Origin: Elephas maximus indicus
Lineage: Eukaryota; Chordata; Mammalia; Proboscidea; Elephantidae
Length of the DNA stretch: 64,000 nucleotides
Assembly: GCF_024166365.1 (NCBI RefSeq)
Contig: NC_064831.1
Coordinates: 29,688,768 to 29,752,767 of the forward strand
Direction of reading: 5' to 3'
Part shown: in pieces, positions 38,301-53,300 of the stretch
Numbering within the stretch: position 1 is the first letter of the stretch
Layout: every line of letters starts with the position of its first letter
Program-made: the position numbers and the translations under genes
Notes under the pieces: model-generated
Database searches by the model: none
What the model saw: only the letters and a program-made list of their open reading frames with translations
Told to the model about the DNA's origin: nothing

Positions 38301-41300
38301 TACACTCAACAGAATGACTTTGAAGAGGAAAAATAAAAGGTTTTAGATGCCTACATGTTATATCTGTGTGTGTGTGTCGTTGCCGATGAGTCAACTCCGA
38401 CTCATAACGACCCTAAAGGACAGAGTAGAATTACCCCGTAGGGTTTCCAAGGCTGTAATCTTTACAGAAGCCGACTGCCACTTCTTCCTCCCACGGAACA
38501 GCTGGTAGGTTCAGACTGCTGATCTTCTGGTTAGCAGTCAAGTGCTTAACCACTGCGCCAGCAGGACGCCTTGTTACGTGTCTAGGATATCAAAAACCTT
38601 GTGTCCCTATTAAAGTAATATGCTTGCCAAAACAAACAAACACTGGAAACAAAAAATTCAACTGTATATGTGATGGGATTATGGGATTTTTTTCTAATTT
38701 CTTCCCTAATGAGTATGTCTTCACTTTTTTTCTGAGTCTTAGGATATTTTGAAAACATGACAGATTAAACACACAAAGCCCTATCCAACAGGACTTTATG
38801 CTAATTGCTTAAGTTTGATGCTAAACACACATATGAAAAGATTTACAGGCATGATTCAATGTTAACCATTAGATAAATACTATCTTTATTCATGTATTGT
38901 TCCTTTGTGTATTTCCAACTGTTGGGAAAAAAAAAGTTTTCTGTGAATAAATCACCTCCTTTGGTCCATCCTCTCCACTCAAGGGCGAAGAAAGGCTTTC
39001 AACACAGCAAGTATTTCCGCCTTTCTGTCCTCCCAGGGTCATCTACGAATAGAGGCTCAGTCTCCAAAGTCAGAGAAGGGGTGAGCTGGCCAGCACCCAG
39101 TCTGACACTTAGCTGCCTTTCTCAAACCCATCTAGTTAGAGGTGTCATCACGGGCAGGCAAGAAGCTCACTGGATCTAGGACTGCCGAGCGATGGGATCT
39201 GCTGGTTAGAAGCATCACCTCCTATATGAGTGTTAGGGAGAAAAGGACAGTGCTCAAAAAGCTGCTCTCAGAGGTGTGAGAGTGAACTGACCAACAAGAG
39301 GGTCCACATGAGAGGAAAACAGTGACAGGCAGAGGGACAGACAAGCCAGCAAAAAAAAAAGACATAATGAGGAACAGAAACGAATGGATGTTCTTTTTCT
39401 TTGAGGCAGGCTTTGGAGGAGTGACGTCTAAAGCCATGGGCAGTGAAGAGAAATTTGGCAGGCGCCTAGAAGGCTCTCCTTGACAGGGGGTTGGAGGTGG
39501 AATCCAAAGACAAGATGGCAGAGGCAGTGAGGGAACAGAAGGGAGGAACGAAAGCCATAGCAACAGACTTAATAAATGCGAGGACAAGTAGGGGGCGAGC
39601 TCTCTCTTTGCTGTCTGGTACAGAGGGGTCTCACCCAGAGGAAGGCAGGACTAATGACCACTGTAAGGGAGACCATGAAAAGCCACAATTAAGATTACAG
39701 GTGGCTTCTGCAGTCTTTGTCAGACCAGTAAGTCTGGTGGGGCTGTATGGCCCTTAAACACCCTTTTAACTCAGTACCAAAGTCACTCCTGAGGTTCGCG
39801 CTTCAGCCAAAGATTAGACAGGCACATAAAACAAGCAATAACACACATAGTTCAACCATGTACACACAACTCAATGGACACACCAGCCCAGGGTCAAGCA
39901 GGAGAAGGCAGAAGGGGACAGGAAAGCTAGACGAATGGAAATGGGGAACCTGACGTTAATAAATGGACAGCGTGACACATCGTGGGTTGGCAACCGATGT
40001 CACAAAACAGTATGTGTATTAATTTTTCAATGAGAACTAATTTGTTTGGTAAACCTTCATCTAAAGCACAATAGAAAAACTCTTTCACACGCAGAGAAGA
40101 AGATTAGAGGTGGCTGGGGCCACACTTTTTACAATTGCCATTGAGTCTACTTTGATCCCAATTCATGGACACCCTGTCTGTGTCAGAGGAGAACTGTGTT
40201 CCACAGGGTTTTCAGTGGCTAATTCTTTGGAAGTAGAATGCCAGGCCTTTCTCCAGAGGGGCCCCCAGGTGGACTCAAACCTCCAACCTTTCAGTCAGCA
40301 ACTGAGCGCTTTAACCATCTTCACCACTTAGGGACTCCGAGGAAAAATTATCTGGTTTGAATCTCACTCCTCGCTTACTATGAAACCTTAGGCAAGTTAC
40401 TTAGCCTCTCTGTGCCTCAGTTTACTGGTATGTTTTCTCACAGGATTGGCACAGAGTAAGCAGCCTATGTAAGAGTTAGTGGTCATCACCCTTACTTTTT
40501 ACTTATTTATGTGAGCTAGTCAGATCCTCTGATCTCCCCGACAGACAGGATGATGCAACTGACTACACGGTAAAGAAGGATGTCCTAAACTTTAATACAA
40601 GCAAAAGAAGAAATTACAGGCTGACTGCATTCTTAGAGCCACAGAACATAAGTAAAAACAAAAATAAGGAAGGACAAACCAAGAAAAAAATCTGATACAC
40701 AATATCTGATAAAGAGTTAGTGCCTTTACATAGAGAAAGTGTTTTGACAGAAAATCAGAAAGACCACTAAATATAAAAGGCCAAAGAACAAGAAGAGCTC
40801 ATCCAAAATATTTCCTAATAAAATACATTTTTAAGAAAGGCAGATCACAGACCAGCTCGTATCTCGTCAGTCCATTTTGGTTCCAAAAGCACAGATGTGT
40901 TTCTCTGTCTGTTCAGGTCTGCAAACACTAGGAAGAGCTGGGAAAGCACGGTGCTGTTGACAGTGTCTGGCTCGGAGCAGCGGAAATGGACTGGGTTGGA
41001 CGTTTACTTCGTAACCTACAGAACTTTTTTAAGTGGTAGGATTTTGGTTGGATGAGTTTTACTTTATGTTTTTGAGACTTACACAGCAAATGAATTGAAG
41101 GGAAATGATCACCTTTCCCTAGTAGGAGATGCAAACCAAAATACAAAAGACTGCTTCTTACCTATCGTACTGAATATGAAAGGAGCCTGGTGGCACAGTG
41201 GTTAAGCATTTGGCTGCTAACCAAAAGGTTGGTGGTTCAAACCCACTCGGCAGCTCCACGGGAGAAAAACTTGGTGATCTGCTTCCATAAAGATTACAGC

Positions 41301-44300
41301 CCAGAAAACGCTATGGGGTAGTTCTACTCTGTCGCATGGGGTTGCTATGAGTCAAAACCAGTTTGACGGCACCTAACAGCAACAACGATGACACAGTGAC
41401 CACGATTTTGCACACAACACTTGCTGCTGGTGAGAGGAGAGTAGAGCTAGCTTTCTCATATCCTGCACCTTTCTGGAAAGCAACTTGGCAGCACGCATGA
41501 GAAGCCTTAAAGCAGTTATAGCCTTGCGTTCTATTTCCAGAAATCTGTAACAAGGACATAATCAGGTATACAGGCCAGACTTAAGAACAAGACTGTTCAT
41601 CACAGTTATTTATAAAAGCAAAAAGTTGGAAACAACCTTAGTATCCAACTGCAGAGGAATGGCTTAAATTATGGCGTAGTGCAATGATGGAATGGTATGT
41701 AATTATTGAAAAGCGAAGTTCCCCAATAATTTTTAACAATGTGAGAAAATTCAGTATTACAACAAAGCTATATATACACACAATGATTTCAATTTAAGAA
41801 ATTTTTTGCATAGAAGAAAATATAACAAAATGTTAAAAGTGGTTCATTTTGGATAGATCTTTTCCCTTAATTCTGTATGTTCCTATAATAATCATGTATT
41901 ACTTTGCTAAGAAAAAAAAAAATTTTGCTCAAGAGAAAACAAACAGCCACGGCTGGGTTTAATCGTCTGTGGCTTCCAGACCTGGGCTTCGACGTTCCTT
42001 ACCAGTAAATCTAGAGGAATGTTGCCCTTGCACTCAAGACAGATTTAGACACTTTTCTAGGCTACATAGCTAGGCCCTAAGAATCTGCAAGAAAAGCAAA
42101 CACTGAGCACTGCACTTGGGAATGTGTTTACTGGGATGGTTTGCTCCAAACTAATGATGCCATGGGCAGCACACTCCTGGGATGTTAAAGGGCAGTACTA
42201 CAAAACAGAAGTAAGTGACAGAACCCGAAAAAGTGACAGCCCCCAAACCTACACCTTAAAATGCACCCTGGTTGGGGACAAGGACACTCTCAAGCCACAA
42301 AGTACAGCCTGAGTCCCCCAAGTTCCTTGGACTCGCACCCATCCTGTTAGGTGCAGGTGTCTGCCCTACGCGGGCTCACAGCATAGGACAGGAGAGGGAG
42401 GTCAAGGTCTACCCGGTCTACTGTTAGGTGCAGATATCTGCCCTGTACAGGCTCACAGCACAGGACAGGAGAGGGAGGTCAAGGTCTACCTGGTCTACTG
42501 TTAGGTGCAGATGTCTGCTCTGTACAGGCTCACAGCACAGGACAGGAGAGGGAGGTCAAGGTCTACCTGGTCTACCATTAGGTGCAGATGTCTGCCCTGT
42601 ACAGGCTTACAACACAGGACAGGAGAGGGAGGTCAAGGTCTATCCAGTCTACCATTAGGTGCAGACAGATGTCTGGCCTGTACAGGCTCATAGCACAGGA
42701 CAGGAGAGGGACGTCAAGGTCTATCCAGTCTACCATTAGGTGCAGATAGATGTCTGGCCTGTACAGGCTCATAGCACAGGACAGGAGAGGGAGGTCAAGG
42801 TCTACCTGGTCTACTGTTAGGTGCAGATGTCTGGCCTGTACAGGCTCACAGCACAGGACAGGAGAGGGAGGTCAAGGTCTACCTGGTCTACCATTAGGTG
42901 CAGATGTCTGCCCTGTACAGGCTTACAACACAGGACAGGAGAGGGAGGTCAAGGTCTATCCAGTCTACCATTAGGTGCAGACAGATGTCTGCCCTGTACA
43001 GGCTCACAGCACAGGACAGGAGAGGGAGGTCAAGGTCTACCTGGTCTACTGTTAGGTGCAGATGTCTACCCTGGACAGGCTCCCAGCACCGAACAGGAGA
43101 GGGAGGTCAAGGTCTATCTGCTCTAACTGCTCAATGGACATCAAGGGGCCTGACTGCTGTCCTTCTTGCCTCCCACCAGCCGCTCCTTTATTTAGAAAAT
43201 AATCACTGGACCTGAGTGTGAGGAATTCCTGGACTCCAGGAATAGAACGATAAAAGACAGTACATGCCCTCAAGGATCTCCTGGTGAAGACGTACAAAAA
43301 ACTGCTGTAACCAAGGGCAGGCATGGAAAGGGCTGAGTCTGATGTGGGGAGTCCGGGAAGGCTTCGAGGTGGGGGCAGAGTTCATACAGGAGAATGGAGC
43401 CCACACAGGCAGTAGATGGGTGCCAGCAACAGCACTGGGACGTGCTGCCCCTCAGGGCCACCTCCACCTTGTAGCCCTCCGACCTTGGGTATCTTTGGCT
43501 CCTTCTCCCAGCACACGTGTGTGGGGCTTGCAGAGTCGGTGGATTCTGGCAAGGGTTTCTAGCTCATCACAGGGCAATATGTAATACACCAAAGCTCTTA
43601 TCGAAAGGATAGGAGATTCTTCTAGACAGGCAAATACAGAGATCAAAGTTTATCAGCCCCTCTAGGGGCTGGGAACACACCAAATGGTTAAAGCACTTGG
43701 CTGCTAACCAAAAAGGTTGGTAGTCTGAGTCCACCCAGAGGTAACTCAAAAGAAAGGCCTGGGAATCTGCTTCTGAAAAACCAGCCATGGGAACACCATA
43801 GTGCACAGTTCTACTCTGACACACATGAGGCCACCACGAGCTGGAGATGACCGGATGGCAGCTGGGACTGCAAAGAGGCTGGGAGGAGGAGGGAACGGAA
43901 TTACTGCTGAAGAGGCACTGAGTCCCTGTCTGGGGTGATAAAAAACTTTTGGAAACACACAGTCATGGTAGCACAACGCAGTGAATGTAATTAATGCCAC
44001 TGAACTGTACACTTAAAAATGGTTTAAGTGTTGTGTATTTGTTATATATTTTACCTCCCCCCGCCAAACAAAAAATAGAACAAAACAAAGAAAAAACCCA
44101 TGGACATGAGGTTCAACTGCTAACTTCACTCATTCCCTCCTACCCCAAATTCAGTAACTATTTTTGCTTCTAAAAGTGTACCCTAGCTTCATCTTTTAAC
44201 CCAGCTCTTTATAAATCTGCTACCACCGCACCTTCCCCACAACCATAACTCCAACACTGCCCAAGGCCCAAACTCTGGACATACCTCGGAGAACTCCCTG

Positions 44301-47300
44301 TGACTCTTCAATCCTAATCCCCCCAGGGATAACCCCAAAGCTCAATCTCCAGCCCTGACTTGTCACGAAGGCTCTGGCTCCGTCTCTCCCACTCCCCACC
44401 ACCGTCTCTCGCTTCAAAGTCCAGCTACCACTCCCACTGATAATGATCAAAACCACACTTACCATTCTTTGGTACTTACTATTTGCCAGTACTTGGTAAG
44501 TAAGTGGTGCTATTGTAAGTACTTACTCATTTAATCTTCACAACCCTATGAGGTAGGTACACTATTACTATCCCCATTTTACAAAAGAAGAAATGACGAT
44601 ATTAAGTAACTTGCCCAATGTTATGCAGCTGGGCAGCAAAGAGATGATTTCGAACCCAGGAAGCCCATGCTGGTAACTACCACACAACATTGCTTCAACA
44701 AATATAAAAATGAACCAGAATTCCCTGTCTTTCTAGTCACCCAGGCTTGGAACCCTAGAGTTATTGTCTGCAGATGGCTATGTAGGAAAAGACGACTCCT
44801 CTCCTTTATGCAGTCAGACACTCAGAGGTCAGGATTTTTCTTCTAAAGTGTTTCTCATCTATTCTTCCTACCCTTTACTCCTGCTCCTGCCTGAATACAG
44901 GTCTTCATTACATCCTGTCTCAGACCAGAGCAACGGCCTCCTTGTTAGAAGAGAGCTCTGTTTCCTTCCCGTCCACTCCAGTCTCCAAAACACTCAAACT
45001 GAGCTTTCAAAACTGCATTACTGACACATGCATTCAAGCATTTACTAAACAATTACGCATACTGTTCTACGCACGCAACAGTCATTCCACTAGTCTTTGT
45101 GAAACTGAACTGGAAAGATTCTGTTCTTACCTTCAAAAGACAACAACCTATATGTTGTTTTTAATTTGGTAGCCACGCTCCAAACACCCCCAGTTCAGAA
45201 ACCTTCAATAGCTCTCTGGTATTTGTAGCAGGGTCCCCCAAACTGGAAACCCTCAGGGTGAATCCCCCTAAAAGACTTTCTGTTTGAGCAAATGTGCTTT
45301 TAAAAATGTGATTCTGAACTTCTTAGCAGGCAAGCATTCTTCAGGTCTCTGTAAAGGCAACCAGTTCCTACTGCTTCTGCTCACCTATTTCACCCTTTGT
45401 GTTTTTCCAGTTGAGATCTAGGGAATAAAGTCTAAACTTTCATTAGTATTCAAGGCTCTTCCTCTGTCTGACTCCCCAACAGGAAGCTGCTTCTCTATCA
45501 GATGATCTCCTAATGGCTCCCAGTTACGCCATGATGGTTCCTCCACCCCGGGGCTCAGTGCAGCTTGCTGCCCACATTCTCATCTCTGCCTTTCCACATT
45601 CCACCTGCACATTCCAGCTCCTCTGGGGGCTTTCCATGGCCACTACAGCCTAAGATGCTTTTCAACCTCTGAAATCCCCTCTATGTACATTAATCTTGGT
45701 GCTTGATTACACAGAAATACCTTGTCCCTGTCAGCAGACTGCAAATTCCCAGTATGGAATGTCTGTGATATACTTACTTTGGACTACTTCCATTTTATTA
45801 AAATGAAAAATTCATGTTTGTTGTAACATTTAGGCAAAACAGCAGTATAAAGAAGGGAAAAATAAATCAACAAAAATCCCACCACTCAGAAATAACCAGG
45901 GTTTCCAGCTGATTATTTGGCAAACCTTGTTTCTGAATAGTATCTCTATATATACACAGAGATGGCAGGGCAGACAGATGGAAATCATTTGTAACACTGG
46001 GACCACAAATGATTTTTTAAATAAAAATGTTTAAACTCTATTTTATGTGAATTTAACATAAGAAAAAACACTGCAGTGGAATCAAAGGAATTGTTAACTT
46101 TCAAATAACTGTTTCTTCTCAACACGATATATTACTTAAGGATCTCTCTTAGGTTAAGAAAAAGACTGTAAAAAATATTTCCAAAATTTTTCACCCTTTT
46201 AACTATACGTTTTAATTTTACAAAGTACTGCCTCTCTAACAGGAAAGATAAAACTATAACTTATTCCTTTCACCTAACTCTCCATCCTGTTTCCATTTTT
46301 GCAGTTTATATATATTTTTTTTACTTTGTAAAGCTGTAATAAGTACATGCTGTCAGGAGAGAGCTGGTATCATTACCCATTGGTTATAGTCTTAGTTCCA
46401 GATATAATATGAATTGAAAGCTTACCAATATACCTTTTAACATGGCTTCTTCAATCTAGAATCTTTATTTTTATTTCTGTCTTGGTTAGCTAAATTTCAT
46501 CAATGTGATTTTTTTTCAAAACGTGCTCATGAGTTCATCCCTGTTTAAGGGCGTCTGCCTGTTGCCTCTACACCTGACAGTCAGCTTGGCTGAGTACATT
46601 CTTTGTTCATATTCTCATGCCCTCAAAAATACTGCTCCACTGTCTTCTGGCCTTAAACATTCTTATGGAGAAGTCCCGGGGCCAGCTTAAGTTTGTGTTT
46701 CTTGATTTTCCTGCCTCTGACTACATAATTCTTTATACTTTAGGTTCGATACTTTAATCAGGATGTGTCTATATCCACTATTATAGCTCAGTTTTTCCTG
46801 GTGTACACAGTATACCCTTTTGATCTACAAGTTCAATTCTTTTCTTATACCAGGAAAATTTTCTTCCGTTACATTTCCGAATACTTTCCTGATCTATTTG
46901 TTGGGCTTTTATCCAGGCAGTCATTATCCTTATGCTGGACTGTCTTTCTCTGTCTCCATAACTATCATCTTCTCTCTGAGTGCTTTAGGTCTTCCTTCAT
47001 ATCAATAGTTCAGTTTCTGGCCATTGTATATGCCATGTCATTTGGTTCTTCATTTATTTCCTTAGCTCTATAATAACTCTTTCAGTCTCATCCTAGTGTA
47101 TTAATTGTCTTTGAAAGCTCTTGTTCTATTGAATTCATATTCTATAGTGTGAAGTATAGAGTTTTCTTAGGGTCTTAGATAGTTTTCGTCTATTTGGATC
47201 TTCATTTCTCTTTTGCATGCTCTATTCATTCATTCTTACTATAGTATATTTCCATGACTGGACTGCTATTTTTTGCCACTGGGCTTCTGCTAATACAGAT

Positions 47301-50300
47301 TGCTCTGTATTATCAAAAAAAAAAAAAAAAAATAGGTATCTTCTCATAATCACCTTTCCCACCTTTACCTAGGACCTGTTTGTTTTTCACTATGAGCTAT
47401 GGCTTCAGGGCTAGGTTCTGCTTTCCAGATACTTTCAGTAACCTAAGGGCATTGGTGGGAAGGAGAAGACCTAGCCAGGACAGCGTGCAACCTTTGCTGA
47501 GGGAGTTGGACCCTGCTCTCTCTTCTGGGATTCTGTTAAAATTCCTGTACTAGGGTCCACTCACGCTGCTAGAAAGACATCCCTCTCCTGTGGATTTTGG
47601 CTTATTCTTCCAACTTAGCAAGAGTATGCCCTTAAAAATAGGTGCTGGGTATCCAATGGAGAGACAGGACCCGTGACTTGGCTCTTGTCTTCCATCCTTA
47701 CGCAGGGGTTAACCCACTGGCTTAAGAACAGCTTCTCTTGAGAGTAAAGGCCACCTGGTTTCACTAAGAGTTATTTAAGTATCTCCTGAAGAGTTAGAAA
47801 ATAAAACTTTTTCTGAACAAACACATCAATATGGATTCAAATGCATGCTAACTGTGCTCTTGGAGAGGGATGAAACACACCTACTGTTATTCCACAGATA
47901 TCTGCACCCTAAAATGGGTTTTATTCTTTTTAAGAGGTAAGAAACAAAACGAACACAGACCTCAGCAGGAGGCACGTCCTGTTTCTCAGGACATACGTCT
48001 TCCTTAGATGCTTTGTGACTCTTCTTCTCTGGGGGAAGCTTTGTGTCACCCTGCTTTTTCAAAGTTTCACAACTGTCTCCTTCATTCTTGACAGGCGCTT
48101 GCTGGTTACTCCCTTGAATAAACAAAAACAATTTAATTTCCAGCTAATTATTTCCATTTTGTCCCCACATCACGTAAGTAACACTTTGCTTTCATGATAT
48201 TTAGGCTTACGGATGTTTCTGACCTCTACAATGCCCTAAAAGTGTATTGTTTACAGGAAAAATGCACTTAAGAATTCTACAAACAACCTTTAAAAGAGGT
48301 CAAGAACAAGGCGGGGCGGTTGGTGAAGATTTGTCTTCTGGTGGTGACTCAGTCACTAATTGGTTTTATGATCACACTAATTAGTTTTGTGATCAAAGTA
48401 AGTTCTTAAAGCTGCCTGAATCTCAGGTTCCCATATGTATAAAATAAAAACGGCACCACCTCCCCTGCCTATGCCACTAACCCCCGCCCCACCCAGTGCC
48501 CTCGAATCGACTAGACTATTATAAAGACATAACCAGAACTGGTAGAGACGTAAAAAGCGTCGCCACCAGAGGACACAGGAAAAGCCCTTCCCTCACAGCA
48601 AGTACCCACTCTATCCCCGGTGAACGATGCCCGCCTTCTCAAGAATTACTGGCAGATGAATCGTTGGCAATAGTGGGTATGGGTAGGGGGGCCTCGTCTG
48701 AAAACACGTTTTTTCCATTACCTTTAGAGTGATTCCATTCGTAAGTGTATTTCTTCGTCTGTCCCTTACCTCACAATAAAGTCTAATCAACTTCAACCCC
48801 ACAATAACTAGTCTCAGTGCTTTAACTTGAAACAGAAAGTATTTCAATACCTTTTCCTTTTTCTTCCTTAACCAAGACTCCCTAACAATAGCTTTGAAAT
48901 CTGATAATATTTAGATTACCACGGCGCACGTTTTTTGTAGCAGAGCAGGCCGCAGGCTCTGGTGGAACGAAGGCCAGATCAGACGCCACCCACTACCGTA
49001 GCGCCAAATCCAGGGCTCCAACACAGCCCTGCTATGGGATTTGGGGAAGGCAAGTCTCTCACTCACAAAATGAAAGGAACAATAAAGTCCCCTCTGATTT
49101 TGATTTCTGAAGCTATAAATTAAACTCAAAGCAAGATACACAATTTCTTACAATAACTCCTGTTAACAGGTGTTACAAAAGTACTGGGCAAGCAAATGGT
49201 ACACACCTTTTAATTTTTTTTTTTTTACAGGTTTTTAGGGTTTAACCACAATCATGGCATATTAGGTCTTATACTTTCAGAAAAAGAGGCCCTATCTCAA
49301 AATTAATTTAAGGTTCCAAAACCAAGCCAAACCCATTGCCATCAAGTCAATTCCAACTCATAGTGATCCATCCATTAGGACAGAGTAGAAATGCCCCATA
49401 GGGTTTCCAAGGAGAGGCTGGTGGATTCAAACTGCCGACCTTTTGGCTAGCAGCCACAGCTCTCAACCACTCCACGACCAGGGCTCCAATTTAAGAGTGT
49501 GTTCTCCAAATATCACAACACAATGAAATTAGAAAACTAACCTTTTGGCTAAAGTTGCTTACATAAAATAAACAGCTTGGGATGTTTTAATGAACAAAAT
49601 GGCCAAAGTCTTATTCAGAGGCAAACCTGATCATTACGAAACACTTCCTTTAATAACTGGAAAAAACTTCAAAGATTGAGCTTGTGAAGAATCTGAATCA
49701 AGGCATTTAGGGAAGCTCTCAGGACTTTCTGTCCTCATAGGACAGTCAACCATCTGCCTGGATGGTTTAGATGTACCTAGTTTTTTTTAGTTAGAGAGTG
49801 GAAAGTCCCTGGGTGGTACAAACGGTTAACGCACTCAGCTGCCAACTGAAAGGCTGGAGGTTCAAGTCCACCCAGAGGCACCTCGAAAGTGAAGGCCCGG
49901 TGATCTACTTCTGAAATACCAGCTACTGAAAACCCTATGTCGCACAGTTCTACTCTAACACACAGGGAGTCGCCATGAGTCAGAATCTACTTGATGGCAG
50001 CTGGTTTACTGGTATTAAAAGGACCCCTGGTGGTACAGTAGTTATAGTGCTTGACTCCTAATCGAAAGGTCGGCAGTTCAAAACCACCAGCGACTCTCCA
50101 TGGGAGAAAGATGTAACAGTCTGCTTCTGCAGAGATTTACAGCCTTGGAAACCCTACATGGTCACTATGAGTCGGAATCAACTTGATGGCAGTGGAATTT
50201 TTTTTCTTTTTTTGTTAGAGAGCAGCTGGGATACAGCTTTCAGATCCCCTTCAAACTTGTACATTTCTGAACATATGCACCAAACAGCAGCCCTACAGAA

Positions 50301-53300
50301 TTATCATTACTCCGTCTCACACGTCAAAATTAAAAACCATTCTTTTGCACTTTGAAATTTAATTCCTTCTACAACACAAATTGGCTATTAGACGTCCATA
50401 AAGCAAAATATCCAACACTATGAATGAGTAAAGGAAATAGCCAAGAACAAAGGAGACTGGACACATAACATAAAAAGGAATCATAAATAAAAATATCTTT
50501 TTGGATCCTGGGAGCCTTAAGTATGAGACAGAATACAAATATCCTCCTATGCCAATTCCTAGAGTCCTAATTCAAGAGAAAATGATTTCCTTAAGTTTTC
50601 TTCATGCCAAGAATAAGCACTGTAAGTATTTAGTCATATACATAAATTAAAATTTTTTAAGGATCCAAGCTTAATATCTAATACTAAACCACCCAAAAAA
50701 GTAGTATAGACTCTTAGAAAATAAGTAATGTCCTTCATGGGTCCAAGAATCAGGACAAAGAATAACATGAACGTTAATAACAAGTTTTCCATTGATTCTT
50801 TGAGAAATTCTAACATGAAAATGTTTAAGAATTGGGGAATACTGTGAGTACATGCTTCATCTTAAAAGGGTACCAATCCGTGTTATCCTATTAGGCAGGC
50901 TTAGAGTGTTATGTAATGTTCTCACGTTTACCTCACAGTAAGAGCGTCTGTGCCATTAAGATCGAAAACAAATGTAAAAACAGGAAGCAAGTGAACTCAT
51001 CAGAATCACATTAAAGCTTTATCAAACCCAACCATATGGTATTATTTTGAGTAAACAGCTATCTGAATCTATAAGTAAATGAAAATATTTTTTGTATTTC
51101 TGCAAATACTGTTTTCAGAAATGTTAGAGGTACCTAATTCAGTGAACACTTTCATGTACTCTTAATTGCGAGGCTTAGAGTATTATTACATTATAAAGAC
51201 AATTATCCTTCACTTTTTTTTTTTTATTTAACAAAAAGCAGAAAGCAATGAAACAATCTGCTAGCTATTCCTCTTCGGCAGTGCTGAGGTCAGCAGTCCA
51301 CCTTTAGCCATAATCCTAAACCTATGTTATTTTGATTGCGCAATTAAAAATAATAGTAATAAACATTTTAAGAGCCGTTATACTACCAAAGATCACTTAC
51401 ATTACCCATAAAGCCCCACTCTTGTCGAACGATCAAAAGACTCTGAAGCATGCCCTGAACATTTGAGAAATCTAGCTGTTTCACAGTTGTTTGGCAGGGT
51501 GATGCCAAAACACAAGTGTGGGAAAATAGGGCACTGAAGAGTCTGTCAACAGACTTCATTTCTATTGGCAATTTTAATTTATGGTTTACCACAGGCTTCT
51601 CAGGAGGAGGCCGGGGGCGGGGTGGGGGGAGGGGGGAAGGCAGCCAAAGGATGGGACGCATTTTCTGTTATTCAGAAAATATTCTGTTTCTCGACAACAC
51701 CAGCAGTGAGTAGTAGTCAGGGCGTTAATACACACACTGGAACATTTTCTTGTCTCGCAATAATAAAGTTACACCCAGAAAAGATGCCTCAGAACAGAAG
51801 CACCGCACTTCAGGGGCCTCCCGAGCTCTGACAGGTTAGGAGTCACTTAAGACACTTTTAGGAGGCAGAACTCCCCTCCCCTCCTTTCCCAAAGGCCATC
51901 TTATCACTGGACTGGTTTCCAAAGAACATTTGTACGCTTGGGGAGAAACTGCAAAACATGGCAAACATACTAACTGGAAGTTTCCGACTGTGTTGGGCCA
52001 CACAGGAAGTAACATGACCAACCTTCAGGTTAGCTAAGTTCAGCTTGCATGGCTGAAGCTGTTTTCTTCAGGTTCTAGAAAGGATCTTAGAACAGAACTG
52101 ACAACCTTTTCACAAACAAATTACTTTTTAAAATAAAAAAGGACTAAGGCTTCAAGTTGAAAGGGACAACTTAGAAGGTCCCTGCATATAGATTTCTCAC
52201 TCTTGAGCATTTTTACATAGTATGGTTCCCTGCCAGTAATGCTTGTCCACCATCTGCCAATTTGTGCTGTGATTTCCTTCAAAATTTGACAAAAGAACAC
52301 TAAAACTCTTAATATTACTAAAAAAGCCCAAATCCTACCTTCAAACTACAATTATCTTCCCCTAGATCCTCAGTCCTTATGTTTATTCCTGCATTTTAAA
52401 AATCTTTAATTATGTAAAAATTTTAAATTATAAATTGATGGCGAGCACATTAAAAAAAAAAAAAAACTAACATATTTAACGATTTCCTAGAATAGTGCCG
52501 TGACCATAAAACAGAAGAAAATATCCCCACTCCTCACTTATTGGCACCATTAGGTTCCAAAGACAAGGCCATTATGCTAAAATCTACCTTATAAGAGAGT
52601 CTGGCTGCACTCTGTCTTTGGCACCTGTGTCCTTCGTGACCAGGCACCCCCCAAGCATCTCTGGACGTGTGTGGTGCAGCAGGCCCCCCTGTCCCACCAC
52701 CATGCCTTCCCCACCACTGCAAAGGCCGAGGAGTCTGGGGGTGTAGGGTGGCGGTCAGGGGTTGCCCTCTGCCTCCGGAGCAGCAGGGGCCCACCATCAC
52801 TTGGCCAGGCTCCAGGCAGGCCTGAGCTGAGCCTCTCCACCTTCCCAATCCACTGGCCCCAGGGACGGGCCCTGGCAGTGGGCAGCTCCTGGGCCTGCAG
52901 GCAGGTGAGGCCCACCCGCCTGGGCCCAGCAGAGGCTGCGGAGGTGGCAAAGAAGCCTCTTCTGAGGAAAGACTTACGAGCCCCGGCCCAGCTCCCGCGT
53001 GCCACCTGCCCCAGGTAATACGAACCACCTGCAGCCCATGTGGCCTCACTCCCTCTCACAAACCTTGCGCTCCTCTGCTTGCCCCTCTCACCTGGGCTCC
53101 TTGTTAACGTGCAAAAGAGTCAATAGATTTACTATTGTTGTTAATGCAAAAGGTCAGGTAATGAGACAGTCGGTAAGTGAGGAGTAGGTTTATAGGTCAA
53201 CGAATGGAGTGCCCTGTCAGGGCATCTCCTGCTGACATACTAATTCTGTAGAAAAATACAGGACTGTGAATTAGCACCTTTGAATTTGTTGGTCTGAATA

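Noticed and set aside
42428..43215. Open frames up to 105 codons with a repeated [13 protein letters not shown] peptide
   Set aside because: They are the 77-bp minisatellite read in successive frames. The unit length is not a multiple of three and the frame shifts each unit.
52534..53059. Overlapping open frames of 171 and 156 codons on the minus strand
   Set aside because: GC-rich sequence is stop-poor in several frames on both strands at once. No domain, splice logic or match to TMEM131 supports coding.
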